64,000 nucleotides of DNA from the NCBI RefSeq assembly GCF_004135205.1, contig NZ_CP035490.1:4321644-4385643 (forward strand). Direction: 5' to 3'. Position numbers and translations under genes: made by a program. Source of the DNA: Hahella sp. KA22. GTDB taxonomy: Bacteria; Pseudomonadota; Gammaproteobacteria; Pseudomonadales; Oleiphilaceae. The first letter of the stretch is position 1, and each line of letters opens with the position of its first letter. The notes under the pieces were generated by a model. That model was given only the letters and a program-made list of their open reading frames with translations, did not search any database and was not told where the DNA came from. This document shows positions 43,858 through 52,788 of the stretch, piece by piece.

Positions 43858-45426
43858 CTAGGCGGCTTCGCGTTCGTCCGGAGCCATGTTGGTTACTCGC
43901 ATCCAGGACGGCGGTGGCAAGCCAGCCTCTTGGCGTTCGCGGACCTCTCGAATCTGTTGCTGGAATATTTCCTGATAGTCTTCGCCCATCAGCGCCAGCT
44001 CTTTTTCGTAGGTCGACAAACCGCTGTCGATTCGCAGGACTGCTTCTTTGACTTCCTTCAATCCGTCGATCGCGACGCGGCCGGAACCGATCCAAGTGCA
44101 GTTACACCAGGACGCCTTTCCATCGTAGAAGGATTTCGCGCCCTTCGGCGGTACGATCACGCCACGGCTGAAAGCTTCTTCAAGCCACAACGCGAATATC
44201 TTTGTTGCAAACCGGGCGGCAATCACCTTCCGGCGCCCCATGAAGTAACGCCACCCGTCCAACATCGAGGCGCGAGCCGAGCTATAGGTGGTTTTGCTGT
44301 AATCGCGCGCCAACGCCTCAAACGGAACGTTCAAGCCCGCAGCAATCCAGCGCAATATACTGGCTTCCAGCTCCGCAAACCCGTTGTCCGCATTTGAGGA
44401 CGTCATCAGGTTAAGCTTTTCGCCTGGCATCAGGTGCGGGATCTTCACCCCATTCATACGGATGTTAGCGCCGGCGTGGTAGTCCAACATGGACATCATC
44501 CATTTCTGCAGGACATCCTCGCCACCATCACCGCCGATGATTTCAAAAGCGGCGGAGCTATCCATTTCGGATTCGATTACAGCGGCATACATGGCGTTAA
44601 CGATGGCGTTTTGGAGCTTGGTGTGCTGGAGCTTGCCTAGCATGTGCATTTGCTCCATCACCGCCAAAAAGCGGTTGGCACCACGGGTTTGACCGTCCTC
44701 GGTTGGCTCAAACACATGGAGAAACTGTTCGCGCCCCCAGCTTGTTTCTCGCGGGATCTCGCGCCAGGTACTGCCCATGCCATCGCCAAACATATAACCA
44801 GGCACGGAAGTGTCTCGAACGTTGTACGATCTCGCCGCACCATATCTGTCGACGTTAACGCCCCCGCGCAAACGGTTGGTGTCCATCAAATTATGAGGAT
44901 TACTCACCCGATGTGGGGTAATAGTCTTAATGCAGGTCTTGAAAAGGCTGCCTGGCCGGTATTCCCATTCCGCCGAGGCCATTATTTCGCCCTTTGTCGT
45001 ATGGGTCGCAATCGCTTCGCGAATCAGCATCGTAAAGGTGCGCTTGCGCTCCGCATCGAGGTAGCAATGCACGTCATCTTCTGCGTATTCCGTCCAGGCC
45101 TGCTCAATATCCCGCGCCAAACTGGCCGCATCCTCTTCTGACATCCCGAGCCGTTGCCAGCGTGGCTTGTATGACAAGCGGAACAGGTGACCGACGATGT
45201 TATCAACATGGAGTTGCACGCCGTTTGACGCAATACCGTGATTCCGCGCGAGGTCATCGGCGCGCGCATTGCCCATTTTCAGGGTCGGTAACAGGGCGGC
45301 GTCTGCCGTTTGGGCCATCGGATTCCAATTGACCAACTGGTTGCCGAAGCCTGCGCCCGCGCCGGTATATACCGACGACATTGGCCGGCCTTTCGCGTCT
45401 AAAATCCGCACACTGGTGTCGTTCAT
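43858..45426 (-). CDS. Phage portal protein (lambda B-like)
   Basis: 522 residues, with LQLHVDNIVGHLFRLSYKP and GLNVPFEALARDYSKTTYSSARASML, conserved in lambda-type portals. The dodecameric ring forms the DNA entry vertex and motor docking site. ATG overlaps the gpW gene stop by 4 bases. Confidence 0.88.
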   Translation of the reverse strand: MNDTSVRILDAKGRPMSSVYTGAGAGFGNQLVNWNPMAQTADAALLPTLKMGNARADDLARNHGIASNGVQLHVDNIVGHLFRLSYKPRWQRLGMSEEDAASLARDIEQAWTEYAEDDVHCYLDAERKRTFTMLIREAIATHTTKGEIMASAEWEYRPGSLFKTCIKTITPHRVSNPHNLMDTNRLRGGVNVDRYGAARSYNVRDTSVPGYMFGDGMGSTWREIPRETSWGREQFLHVFEPTEDGQTRGANRFLAVMEQMHMLGKLQHTKLQNAIVNAMYAAVIESEMDSSAAFEIIGGDGGEDVLQKWMMSMLDYHAGANIRMNGVKIPHLMPGEKLNLMTSSNADNGFAELEASILRWIAAGLNVPFEALARDYSKTTYSSARASMLDGWRYFMGRRKVIAARFATKIFALWLEEAFSRGVIVPPKGAKSFYDGKASWCNCTWIGSGRVAIDGLKEVKEAVLRIDSGLSTYEKELALMGEDYQEIFQQQIREVRERQEAGLPPPSWMRVTNMAPDEREAA

Positions 45427-45632
45427 CCAGTTACCCCCGCAGGCCCGCGCCGGCTGCGCGTCGTCAGACCGAGTTGTGACTCAAGACCTGCGATGTATGC
45501 GCGCAGCTTTGCTGCGTCCGCCGGCTTGTAAGTAGCACTGTAGTTGTCGTGTTGGACCTGCACGACTGATTGCCCGGTCAGGAGCTTGTTTAACGCTGCG
45601 CGTGCGGCGTCTAAATCTGCTTGCGTAGCCAT
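45423..45632 (-). CDS. gpW-like head-tail joining protein
   Basis: 69 residues, MATQADLDAARAALNKLLTG then VQVQHDNYSATYKPADAAKL: the gpW family that closes the head and accepts the tail. ATG 45632 overlaps the terminase stop (TGATG). The longer in-frame start at 45662 lies inside the terminase gene. Confidence 0.85.
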   Translation of the reverse strand: MATQADLDAARAALNKLLTGQSVVQVQHDNYSATYKPADAAKLRAYIAGLESQLGLTTRSRRGPAGVTG

Positions 45633-47689
45633 CAGGTAGCCCTCTGTCCTAATGATCCCCATCCTCCAGACTTACTTTCGCCTGCATGCTTGACTGATAC
45701 GCCAGCAGACGGCTTTTCATCCGGTTGGGTCGGTATGGTTATTGGTGATAGCAGGTCTACCTGCTTCAAATTCGCCTCAATATTGTCCCAGTCAGCTGGC
45801 TTTTTGAGCTGTATTCGCAGCACTCTTGCCGCGTGGAGCGCGTAAACTTCGCAGTCCAACGCTTCGTTCCGAACGCCGGCCTTCTTTTGCCAAACCTTTT
45901 TACCAAGTTGGCGCCGACTGGGCGCCTTAATCTCGCTTAGTACCTGCGCGTAATAGTCTGAGCGCACGTCTTTATAGTTGTGCATTCGACCAGGACCAAT
46001 CCCGCTCAATTTCAGGCGCGCAGATATCAGGTCTTTCGCCTTTTGTGTACCGACGATATAGACCTGCAGCCCATATTTAGAGGCCTTTGTCTGGCTGTTC
46101 ACGTCCACTTTGCGGGGAGGCGTGACAATCTCGCGATCACTGGCTTGCTTAGTGTTCTCCGAGTCGCCCTTGATCGCCATAATCTTCGCGCCGAGCTTTT
46201 TCCGACTCCGGACATAGTGGTAAACGGCGTCATTCGTGGCGCCGTCTGAACTATCAATGCCGGTTGCAGAGATTCGCAGGCCAGCGCCGGACGCATGCTC
46301 ATAGACCCCGAATAAAACCGTATCCAGTTCTTTCCAAACTGCATCGTTTTTATCGGTGCAAGCCGTTTGCGCAGCCAGCTCACCCCAATAAACGAGGAAG
46401 CTTTCTTCGCCTCGGCCCCACGCCCGAATGATGACAGCCAGACGATCATGCTGGACGTCAACGCCCATCGTCAGAATCAGGCCTCCGACAGGTATGCTTT
46501 TCTCTGGATACTCCAGCGCTTTGGCTTCTAGTTCGTCCTCATTGGCCGAATCGGTTTCGTACTCATAAGACAAGCCCAAAGTGGAGTTGACGAAAACAAT
46601 CATATCCCCGTCGTCTCCCTGTTCCTTCTTGTGCTTCGCCTCCAAGTACTTTGTCAGCAGATTTGCAAACCGGGAGCCTGGGAAAGGCGCATACAGCTCG
46701 TTGATATAAAATCCGGCTGTCCCTGAAAAATCAGCCTCAGCAACCCATACGCCGTTTTTAACGTTCCGGTTCTTCTGGTTATCATTCCAGACGCAGGTGC
46801 AATGCGGGCAAACATAGAACGCCGACTCAGGAATGATCTTCCCAAAGACTTCATGGCTGCGGCTTTCGTCCTCATCCCATCTGATATTGTCCCAAGACAG
46901 TACATGAGACTCGCCGCACTCATGGCAAGGGATGTAAAACTTGCGCTGATCACTGTTTTTGTAACTTTCATCAACGCGAGAAACGCCCTTGACCGTAGGC
47001 GTCCCCCCGAATATCACTTTCCGGCGATCGTAAGTCTTGGCCCTTTCTTCCAGGAGCTTAATTGAGTCGCCCTGGCCGAATACGTTCGTGTTGCAGTCGT
47101 CCGGTTCTTCAACGGCCACCACCGGCGCCGAAGTCGACTTGACGTTATCTGGAGCGTTCGATGCAACCAACGACAAAAACCCGCCGGGGAAGTTCTTCTG
47201 ATCTTGGCGGTTGCCAGCCTTTCGACTGGTTGTAACATCCACCAGATCCCGCAGCACTGGTGTAGCGGTGATCATCGGGTTGAACTTTTGATCCAAGTAC
47301 TTTTTGATCGTTTTTTCTTTCGGAAAAAGCAACACAATAGGACAAGGATCGGTGTGGATTCGTCGCCCAAGATAGTTATTCCAAAACCCATCAGTGTAGG
47401 CGACCTGAGCTGATTTCTTTACAACCAGCTTTTTCACTCGGGGATCATCGACCGCGTCCATGATACCTTCAATCCAAGGCGTCAGACGGGAGTTATATTT
47501 CCCCGGGCGGGCTGACTGTTCTTTAGCAAGCCAACGATACTTATTCGCCCAATCCTTCGTCGTCATCTTCGGCGGAGGCTGAAACTTCAGCAGTGACTTC
47601 GCTATCACTCTCCGCGTATTGCTCACCAAGCGCAGCCAAATGGGTGAGCGCTTGTCTAGAATGTTCGTCGAGAATGTCTGGTTCAACAT
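45632..47689 (-). CDS. Terminase large subunit (GpA family)
   Basis: 685 residues. N-terminal segment (about 18-60) aligns in pattern with lambda gpA (WANKYRWLAKEQSARPGKY). The ATPase follows with the Walker A-like VVKKSAQVAYTDG (about residue 90), and the C-terminal nuclease carries GVDVQHDRLAVII. The start at 47689 overlaps the small subunit by 149 bases; an ATG at 47566 would shorten that to 26. The longer form keeps the Nu1-binding N-terminus and is preferred with moderate certainty. It cuts cos and drives DNA packaging. Confidence 0.88.
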   Translation of the reverse strand: MLNQTFSTNILDKRSPIWLRLVSNTRRVIAKSLLKFQPPPKMTTKDWANKYRWLAKEQSARPGKYNSRLTPWIEGIMDAVDDPRVKKLVVKKSAQVAYTDGFWNNYLGRRIHTDPCPIVLLFPKEKTIKKYLDQKFNPMITATPVLRDLVDVTTSRKAGNRQDQKNFPGGFLSLVASNAPDNVKSTSAPVVAVEEPDDCNTNVFGQGDSIKLLEERAKTYDRRKVIFGGTPTVKGVSRVDESYKNSDQRKFYIPCHECGESHVLSWDNIRWDEDESRSHEVFGKIIPESAFYVCPHCTCVWNDNQKNRNVKNGVWVAEADFSGTAGFYINELYAPFPGSRFANLLTKYLEAKHKKEQGDDGDMIVFVNSTLGLSYEYETDSANEDELEAKALEYPEKSIPVGGLILTMGVDVQHDRLAVIIRAWGRGEESFLVYWGELAAQTACTDKNDAVWKELDTVLFGVYEHASGAGLRISATGIDSSDGATNDAVYHYVRSRKKLGAKIMAIKGDSENTKQASDREIVTPPRKVDVNSQTKASKYGLQVYIVGTQKAKDLISARLKLSGIGPGRMHNYKDVRSDYYAQVLSEIKAPSRRQLGKKVWQKKAGVRNEALDCEVYALHAARVLRIQLKKPADWDNIEANLKQVDLLSPITIPTQPDEKPSAGVSVKHAGESKSGGWGSLGQRAT

Positions 47690-48065
47690 CTATATCGTAA
47701 CGAGCATCCAATTCGGTTTTTAAAATGTGATTGCTATCAAGCAAGGTTGTTTTGATAGCGGTGACGACCTGTTCAAGCAGCGCCTCAAGCTCACTTGCGG
47801 GCACCAGCTCCCCGAGGTCACGACCTAAAGCCAGGGTTTCCCGCTCCGCCCTGATGCGATCCAGTCTGTCTCGGGCTGATTCGAATTTCGCTCCGGATAA
47901 CGCCCGATCCTTCAGGAAATTGAAAACGGCAACCGTGTCGTATTGATTCGAAGCCCCCCGCCCTGCATCCAACACAATCGGAAAGTCGGGGTCTTTTTGA
48001 TACTGGGTGAAGGTCCGCTCACTGATGCCGAATATGTCAGCAAGTTGTTTCTTGTTTACCTTCAC
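47541..48065 (-). CDS. Terminase small subunit (Nu1-like)
   Basis: 174 residues: N-terminal winged-helix (MKVNKKQLADIFGISERTFTQYQ), central coiled helices and an acidic C-terminus. Matches lambda Nu1 in size and gene order, directly before the large subunit. It recognises cosB. Confidence 0.83.
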   Translation of the reverse strand: MKVNKKQLADIFGISERTFTQYQKDPDFPIVLDAGRGASNQYDTVAVFNFLKDRALSGAKFESARDRLDRIRAERETLALGRDLGELVPASELEALLEQVVTAIKTTLLDSNHILKTELDARYDIDVEPDILDEHSRQALTHLAALGEQYAESDSEVTAEVSASAEDDDEGLGE

Positions 48066-48182
48066 AACGCCCCCGAAATAAAAGGAAGGAAGGCTAAGGC
48101 CATCCTAAATCTGCAAAAAACGCGGACTCTACGCACCCTCACAGGGGGCCGGCCGGGGAAGGACCCGCAGCCCCTTTGGCGG
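48066..48182. other. Candidate cos region
   Basis: The 117 non-coding bases before the small terminase gene include a GC-rich dyad centred on GGCCGGCC (48147-48154) flanked by G and C runs (within 48143-48158). Lambda-type cos sites lie just upstream of Nu1 and contain such dyads, and purine-rich GGAAGGAAGG at 48082-48091 could hold small-subunit sites. The cohesive overhang cannot be defined from sequence alone. Confidence 0.4.
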
Positions 48183-48536
48183 CTAGCCGCTGACGTAAAA
48201 CCGCGTTTGACCTGAGATATTCACCCCACGCACGGCCGTAGCCTTGGAAGTGATCTCCAGATCATCAGGCGTAGCGCTCACATCGCCATGAGGCCATGCC
48301 CGCGCGAAGGGCGCTCCACTTTCGATCACGCTTATCGGCGCAGTGGTGTATTCGACACGACCTTGCGCACCAGCTCCTATCTCCATGCCGACTAGAAACC
48401 CGTCATGGCCAGGCGGCAATGTGATCCATTCACCATTACCCGCCGCCGTCAACGTCTCTTCAAAGTAATAACGCTGCTGCCTTACCTGGCGCTTTGCCCA
48501 ATTTGCATCGCTGGTATCTACTGGCAACTCAATCAT
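48183..48536 (-). CDS. Prophage protein of unknown function, before cos
   Basis: 117 residues, MIELPVDTSDANWAKRQVRQQRYYFEE. Soluble and beta-rich, no recognised family. AAGGGGG precedes the ATG, and the start overlaps the gene upstream by 4 bases. With the next two genes it forms a block between the spanins and terminase. Confidence 0.62.
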   Translation of the reverse strand: MIELPVDTSDANWAKRQVRQQRYYFEETLTAAGNGEWITLPPGHDGFLVGMEIGAGAQGRVEYTTAPISVIESGAPFARAWPHGDVSATPDDLEITSKATAVRGVNISGQTRFYVSG

Positions 48537-49762
48537 GCGACCCCCTTAAATACAGGTCTGAATATGTCTCTGAACACAGGCCTTGTAATGTTTGATACTT
48601 CCAAGTCACCGCCTTCCCCAACAGTGAGCGTCACCATCCATGTTGCAGTCACTCCGTTGTTGTATATCTTCTGGAACGTGACCTCGAAAACTGTTCCCTC
48701 TGGCGTTCCTAACTCCGCCTCGACGACGTCATTAACGTCTAAGACCAGGTTGTCTTGGTCTACCCCTGTTACACCTGCCTTGAGCAATAGGTTATAGGTT
48801 GCTGACGTATCCAATAACGGAAAGGGAGGCGGCTCAAACCAAGGCTCATTACCACCGCCCTGCCCAGCAGCGAACGAGTTATCATTTGCGCTGGTGCCTG
48901 GCGCAGGGAATTCTTGTGTGTGCGTTTGGGTATGTTCGACAGGGTAGTCAGCTTGGTTTACACCATCGCTAACGCGCAAGGTCTTACTGCCTGAGCTTTC
49001 AGCACCCGGCGCGCGAACGGTTATTTCCTCGTCTGACGGGTCAGACTCCAATATCGTCCAAGCCTCCCCACCCACAAACGACACTGACGTTATTGCCGCA
49101 GTAAAACCGGTCAGGGCAATGGTTGCTTGGATATACTGCGAGCTAACGCCCTCGACTGCCGCCGTCGTCACACCCGTAACCGCAAATCCGCTAATTGAGT
49201 AACTAACGTAATCCGGCTGGGCACCCGCCCCGCTGGCGGAATAGTTGATTAACCGAATCCCGATCTGGCCGACAATCGCCAACACTCGCTCAGAATTGGG
49301 GATGACATCCTCTGCAGCGCCAACATTGATTTGCCATCCAGTCCCAGTATCCTCCACTGTGACTAAGGGATAATCCTCACCCGCATTCGTCGATACCGCG
49401 TAAGTCCCTAGCAATGTCGCGCCACTTGACGTAAACCGATACCACTGCAAGTCCTGATTGTTCCAACGCAGGTGGTAGTATGCGTCATCGGCTGACACCT
49501 GCGTTTGTATGCACCATGCAATGCCGCCATCGCCATTGGTCGTGGCGAAGTGACTTTGCATCTGCATTGACATGCCAGGCTCGCATTCAATCTCAACCAC
49601 TTTGGTTAAGTGCGTGCCCGAGGTAGCGCCGTATACCCGACCCTCTGCGTTGATTGTCGCGCCAGAGCTGCCGGTGTAGGTGTGCTCGCTGTCAGATTCG
49701 TGGCTGGTTAATGCTGTCCCCGCCGTGTCAGTAAAGGTGTCCGCATATACCAAAGTCGCCAT
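48533..49762 (-). CDS. Prophage virion protein, probable fibre/appendage
   Basis: 409 residues, Thr/Ser/Gly/Ala-rich and beta-rich. The N-terminal half looks like a jelly-roll or concanavalin-type domain (YHLRWNNQDLQWYRFTSSG); an Ig-like segment (about 205-265, ITVRAPGAESSGSKTLRVSDG) follows. ATG 49762 lies in a TGATG stop-start with the gene upstream. Position between lysis genes and terminase is unusual for a virion protein; a receptor-binding accessory is the likeliest guess. Confidence 0.6.
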   Translation of the reverse strand: MATLVYADTFTDTAGTALTSHESDSEHTYTGSSGATINAEGRVYGATSGTHLTKVVEIECEPGMSMQMQSHFATTNGDGGIAWCIQTQVSADDAYYHLRWNNQDLQWYRFTSSGATLLGTYAVSTNAGEDYPLVTVEDTGTGWQINVGAAEDVIPNSERVLAIVGQIGIRLINYSASGAGAQPDYVSYSISGFAVTGVTTAAVEGVSSQYIQATIALTGFTAAITSVSFVGGEAWTILESDPSDEEITVRAPGAESSGSKTLRVSDGVNQADYPVEHTQTHTQEFPAPGTSANDNSFAAGQGGGNEPWFEPPPFPLLDTSATYNLLLKAGVTGVDQDNLVLDVNDVVEAELGTPEGTVFEVTFQKIYNNGVTATWMVTLTVGEGGDLEVSNITRPVFRDIFRPVFKGVA

Positions 49763-50889
49763 CACAGAACCCCTACAAACGTTGAATACAACGAAACGTC
49801 ATCATCTCCCATGAAATGGGCGTACTGCGGCCCAGACATTGTCCCTGTGTACTTGGTCTTAACCGTTACATCTGTCCCCCACGCAGCGAATGGACAATCG
49901 CAAAACTCCGTAACGTCTTCCCAATTCGCCGCATCAGCAATAACTATCCGCTTAGGGCTGCTAGCTAAATAAACCGTATCCATGCGGACATCAGTCTGAT
50001 CAGGCGTACCGAAGCCGTTTACAGGCTGACTCATCCACCCAGGTATACGGCAATGCGTCCACTGAGCCGAATCACCCGCCGCCGCGCCTTTGAATATCGG
50101 AATAGCCTTCTCGTATCTCCAACGCCCGTTAGGGTTGGAAATCTCCAGTATCAACGTTCCGTCAACTGTCGCGGGGTTCACCGGATCAGCTTTTGCCCAT
50201 ACGGTAAGCAACATCCACTGATCCCATACCCACCACTCTGGTGGAGTATTAGGAGTCCCGCCGCCCAACTGAACAGCCGTCATCAGCACATCAATATCGT
50301 TGCCGTCCACGGTGATTGCGCTAGCGCCAACGTGGCTATAAAACACCACATCAGATTCTGACGTCGAGTTATTCTCATTCGCCCAAATCAGCTTCATGCT
50401 GCTGCCTGAGCCTAAATAGCGATAGGCAGCATTGGCCGTTGTACCTTCTTGCGGAGGTATACCCGAGTCAGGAAACATAAACGCCGCTGACGCGTACAGC
50501 TCAGTGATCCCGCCCCCGAAATCCGTATTAAAACGGCTGGCGATATAGTTCTGATTGCCTTCCGCTTCCTCGCCGTAAACTCTACAGGCTAGCGCACCCA
50601 CGCGGCCGCCATTGATGTACTTAGGAGCGTCTACACCCGCCCCAATCACGCTGAAAAAGCCGTTCGTGCCCGTTGCAGCCGGTACGGTATTGCCGTCTGA
50701 GCCCTCGTTAAAATCCGCATAATTAAACAGTGTTGGAGCCGCACCAAAGTCGGGCCCGGTTAGAGTAAGGTCCGCATCAAGAGCTAACGAGTAACTGCCC
50801 ACAATGCTCATGGCCGAGCTGAACGAACCAACGCCGACATCGCCGTTACGATCCTGATGCGTCGCCGTGTCCGGTATTATCCACGCCAT
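49762..50889 (-). CDS. Prophage virion protein, probable carbohydrate-binding
   Basis: 375 residues, MAWIIPDTATHQDRNGDVG, followed by a beta-rich jelly-roll-like body (ELYASAAFMFPDSGI, WVWDQWMLLTVWAKADPV). The fold resembles glycan-binding domains, but no family is certain. ATG 50889 overlaps the Rz1 stop (TAATG); the upstream ATG at 50901 lies inside the Rz1 gene and is rejected. Confidence 0.6.
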   Translation of the reverse strand: MAWIIPDTATHQDRNGDVGVGSFSSAMSIVGSYSLALDADLTLTGPDFGAAPTLFNYADFNEGSDGNTVPAATGTNGFFSVIGAGVDAPKYINGGRVGALACRVYGEEAEGNQNYIASRFNTDFGGGITELYASAAFMFPDSGIPPQEGTTANAAYRYLGSGSSMKLIWANENNSTSESDVVFYSHVGASAITVDGNDIDVLMTAVQLGGGTPNTPPEWWVWDQWMLLTVWAKADPVNPATVDGTLILEISNPNGRWRYEKAIPIFKGAAAGDSAQWTHCRIPGWMSQPVNGFGTPDQTDVRMDTVYLASSPKRIVIADAANWEDVTEFCDCPFAAWGTDVTVKTKYTGTMSGPQYAHFMGDDDVSLYSTFVGVL

Positions 50890-51167
50890 TATTGCGCCCA
50901 CTCCCGCAACGCCGACTTGTCCGCGTTACACATGCGCAATGACGCAATCAACCGCTCGATATAAACAACTAGGTCCGCATTCGTCGAACCAGTGAATGCG
51001 GGAATGTCGCACGGCTGCATTAAAACCTCGGGAGGAAACTGCTTAATTGTCTGCGTCTGAGTGATCAGCCGTGTCCGCGCGCAACCGGTTTGCAATATCA
51101 TCAGGCAGACGAGCGCGAGCCCACTCGCGATTGTTTTCATTCGCAAGCGTGACTTGGAGCGCATCAT
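50889..51167 (-). CDS. o-spanin lipoprotein (Rz1-like)
   Basis: 92 residues with a lipoprotein signal (lipobox LQTGC) and a mature part with short Pro-containing linkers. It begins inside the Rz gene in another frame (overlap 51043-51167), the classic embedded Rz/Rz1 layout, with GAGGG 6 nt before the ATG at 51167. It bridges the outer membrane to Rz to finish lysis. Confidence 0.78.
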   Translation of the reverse strand: MMRSKSRLRMKTIASGLALVCLMILQTGCARTRLITQTQTIKQFPPEVLMQPCDIPAFTGSTNADLVVYIERLIASLRMCNADKSALREWAQ

Positions 51168-51417
51168 TATCAGCCCTCAATTGTTTTGCTATGGATTGCT
51201 GCGCCTGGTTTCGGCGGCTTATAACGTCATCCCTGCGTTTCATCTCCCGCGCCAGCTCATTGATTCGCGCCAGGTCGGCAACGTGCTGGCTTTCGTACTG
51301 ATCAACGGCGACCGTCAGCGTTTCGTTTTCCGCCTTCAGCGCTCTGTTCACAAAATAGAAATAAGCAATGGCCAGCGCCATCGCCAAGATGACGCCTACC
51401 ATTGCCTTTAAAATCAT
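51043..51417 (-). CDS. i-spanin (Rz-like)
   Basis: 124 residues: N-terminal signal anchor (MILKAMVGVILAMALAIAYFYF) and a long periplasmic coiled coil (about 25-95) with hydrophobic heptads. Follows the holin with a 4-base overlap. Acts with the o-spanin to fuse the membranes. Confidence 0.8.
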   Translation of the reverse strand: MILKAMVGVILAMALAIAYFYFVNRALKAENETLTVAVDQYESQHVADLARINELAREMKRRDDVISRRNQAQQSIAKQLRADNDALQVTLANENNREWARARLPDDIANRLRADTADHSDADN

Positions 51418-51737
51418 GCCTTACCTTTGACCTGCGCCGCCGCTTTGATAACCCATTCAACCGCCCGCAAGCCGCCCAACGATCCCAATGCGCCAAACAT
51501 AAGCATTTGCAGGTCAGACATGCCCTGCAGCGCCCCCGCTGCATAAAGCGCTACCGCTCCAATAGCGGTTAAAATCAACTCACCCAAAAACTTTTTCCTG
51601 TCGAAAGGCTCCTGCGACACCAACGTGCGCGCAACGAAGCCCGCAACGAACAGCACCAGCACCGTCCAGAATTCTTTACTCGTCCATATCGATGAGGTTT
51701 CAGCAGCCCTTTGAGCTAACTCGCGTTCATCCGGCAT
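51414..51737 (-). CDS. Putative holin
   Basis: 107 residues with two to three hydrophobic helices (about 24-40, 55-75, 80-95), a short charged N-terminus and a basic tail. It lies between the endolysin and Rz genes. ATG 51737 has GGG at good spacing; the upstream ATG at 51743 is too close to it. Forms the hole that releases the endolysin. Confidence 0.72.
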   Translation of the reverse strand: MPDERELAQRAAETSSIWTSKEFWTVLVLFVAGFVARTLVSQEPFDRKKFLGELILTAIGAVALYAAGALQGMSDLQMLMFGALGSLGGLRAVEWVIKAAAQVKGKA

Positions 51738-51749
51738 TTTCATTTCCCA

Positions 51750-52169
51750 TCACCGATTGAAGTACCATGCCCGGACGTCAAAACTCGGACATGCTTTATG
51801 GACATCTGGGAAGTCACGATGACCACGCAACTCACTCCCGGGAAACCGCGCCAACAAGCCAGCTAGAACAGTACGCAAGGCGTTCTTTTGCGCCTCCGTG
51901 AAGTTGTCTTCAGGCGTGAACTCGTCATCCACTCCGCCAATTAGACACACGCCAACCGAGTCACCGTTATGACCGCGCACATGTGCGCCAACAGACATCA
52001 GGTCGCGACCGTTTTGCACAGTCCCGTCCCGCTTAATAACCAAGTGGTAACCAATATCCGACCACCCTTTATCCTTATGCCATGCGCGGATAGTCTCCGC
52101 GTCAACGTCCATTGATGCCGGCGTGGCCGAGCAATGCACCACCACAAATCGCGTTGCTTGTCGCTTCAT
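51750..52169 (-). CDS. Endolysin: N-acetylmuramoyl-L-alanine amidase
   Basis: 139 residues of the T7 lysozyme-type amidase_2 fold. Zinc ligands are visible in RFVVVHCSATP and LRGHRDFPDVHKACPSFDV. Cleaves the amide link between muramic acid and the peptide stem. ATG 52169 follows CGGAG at 6-7 nt; the upstream ATG at 52184 lies before it. First gene of the lysis cassette. Confidence 0.88.
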   Translation of the reverse strand: MKRQATRFVVVHCSATPASMDVDAETIRAWHKDKGWSDIGYHLVIKRDGTVQNGRDLMSVGAHVRGHNGDSVGVCLIGGVDDEFTPEDNFTEAQKNALRTVLAGLLARFPGSELRGHRDFPDVHKACPSFDVRAWYFNR

Positions 52170-52183
52170 GGTTTCTCCGGGCA

Positions 52184-52208
52184 TAAAAAAACCCGGCTGA
52201 ACCGGGTT
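52184..52208 (-). terminator. Terminator just below the late promoter (tR'-like)
   Basis: Minus strand: AACCCGG-ttca-CCGGGTT stem followed by TTTTTTT, 15 bases before the endolysin ATG and about 50 bases after the predicted late start site. It must be passed to express every late gene. Confidence 0.88.
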
Positions 52209-52264
52209 AATGTAAGGTTTATCTACACTCTTGCTGAACGCAGTTGCGACAGCCTACGTGAAAA

Positions 52265-52293
52265 ATACTAATTCTTGATCAAAACGCCGTCAA
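52265..52293 (-). promoter_or_regulatory. Late promoter (pR'-like)
   Basis: Minus strand: -35 TTGACG (52288-52293), spacer exactly 17, -10 TAGTAT (52265-52270). Transcription should start near 52258 and meet the terminator at 52208 after about 50 nt. The lambda pR'/Q-site/tR' arrangement is similar; the Q-binding sequence cannot be identified by eye. Confidence 0.65.
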
Positions 52294-52400
52294 CTCACTG
52301 TTTTTAAATAACTTTTTAAGACCTTACCGTAAGAGTAACTAACGGCCTTTTAAGCCGCACAACTGTTGAATGCGCCCTTAACTGTAGCAGTACAAAATAT

Positions 52401-52721
52401 TTACTTTCCGACTATGCCGGCATTGATCAAAAGCAACCGCCAGGCAGCATAAGGAATTCCCCGAGCGTTCTCCGGCGTCTTCTCTGGGTCTGCTGTCCAC
52501 TTCCGGACGGTCCTGGACCCCGCATTGGTTGTTTCGCCCACTCCCGCTATCTGAGCTACTTCTGACCCCGTCCACCCAGTCGCCGCCATCAGATCCCGAA
52601 GGTCTCGCCACGTCGGCGGCTCGTAGCCTGGTTCAGCAAACCTCAAAGCACAAGCCCGCCCTTTTATGTCGCTCAAACTAGCGCTGTTGCCTGTTGTATA
52701 TTGTGCGCGTATCTCTGTCAT
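52401..52721 (-). CDS. Small regulator with HTH-like region, prophage
   Basis: 106 residues. The middle part LRDLMAATGWTGSEVAQIAGVGETTNAGSRTVRKW has the feel of a degenerate Cro-type helix-turn-helix. GGGAGG lies 8 nt before the ATG. It precedes the late promoter and may regulate it. Family unknown. Confidence 0.62.
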   Translation of the reverse strand: MTEIRAQYTTGNSASLSDIKGRACALRFAEPGYEPPTWRDLRDLMAATGWTGSEVAQIAGVGETTNAGSRTVRKWTADPEKTPENARGIPYAAWRLLLINAGIVGK

Positions 52722-52788
52722 AGCTTAGGCCTCCCAAGCTTTTACACCTTGATCGATTGAAACAAAGGGGCCTCTCGGCCCCTCTCAC

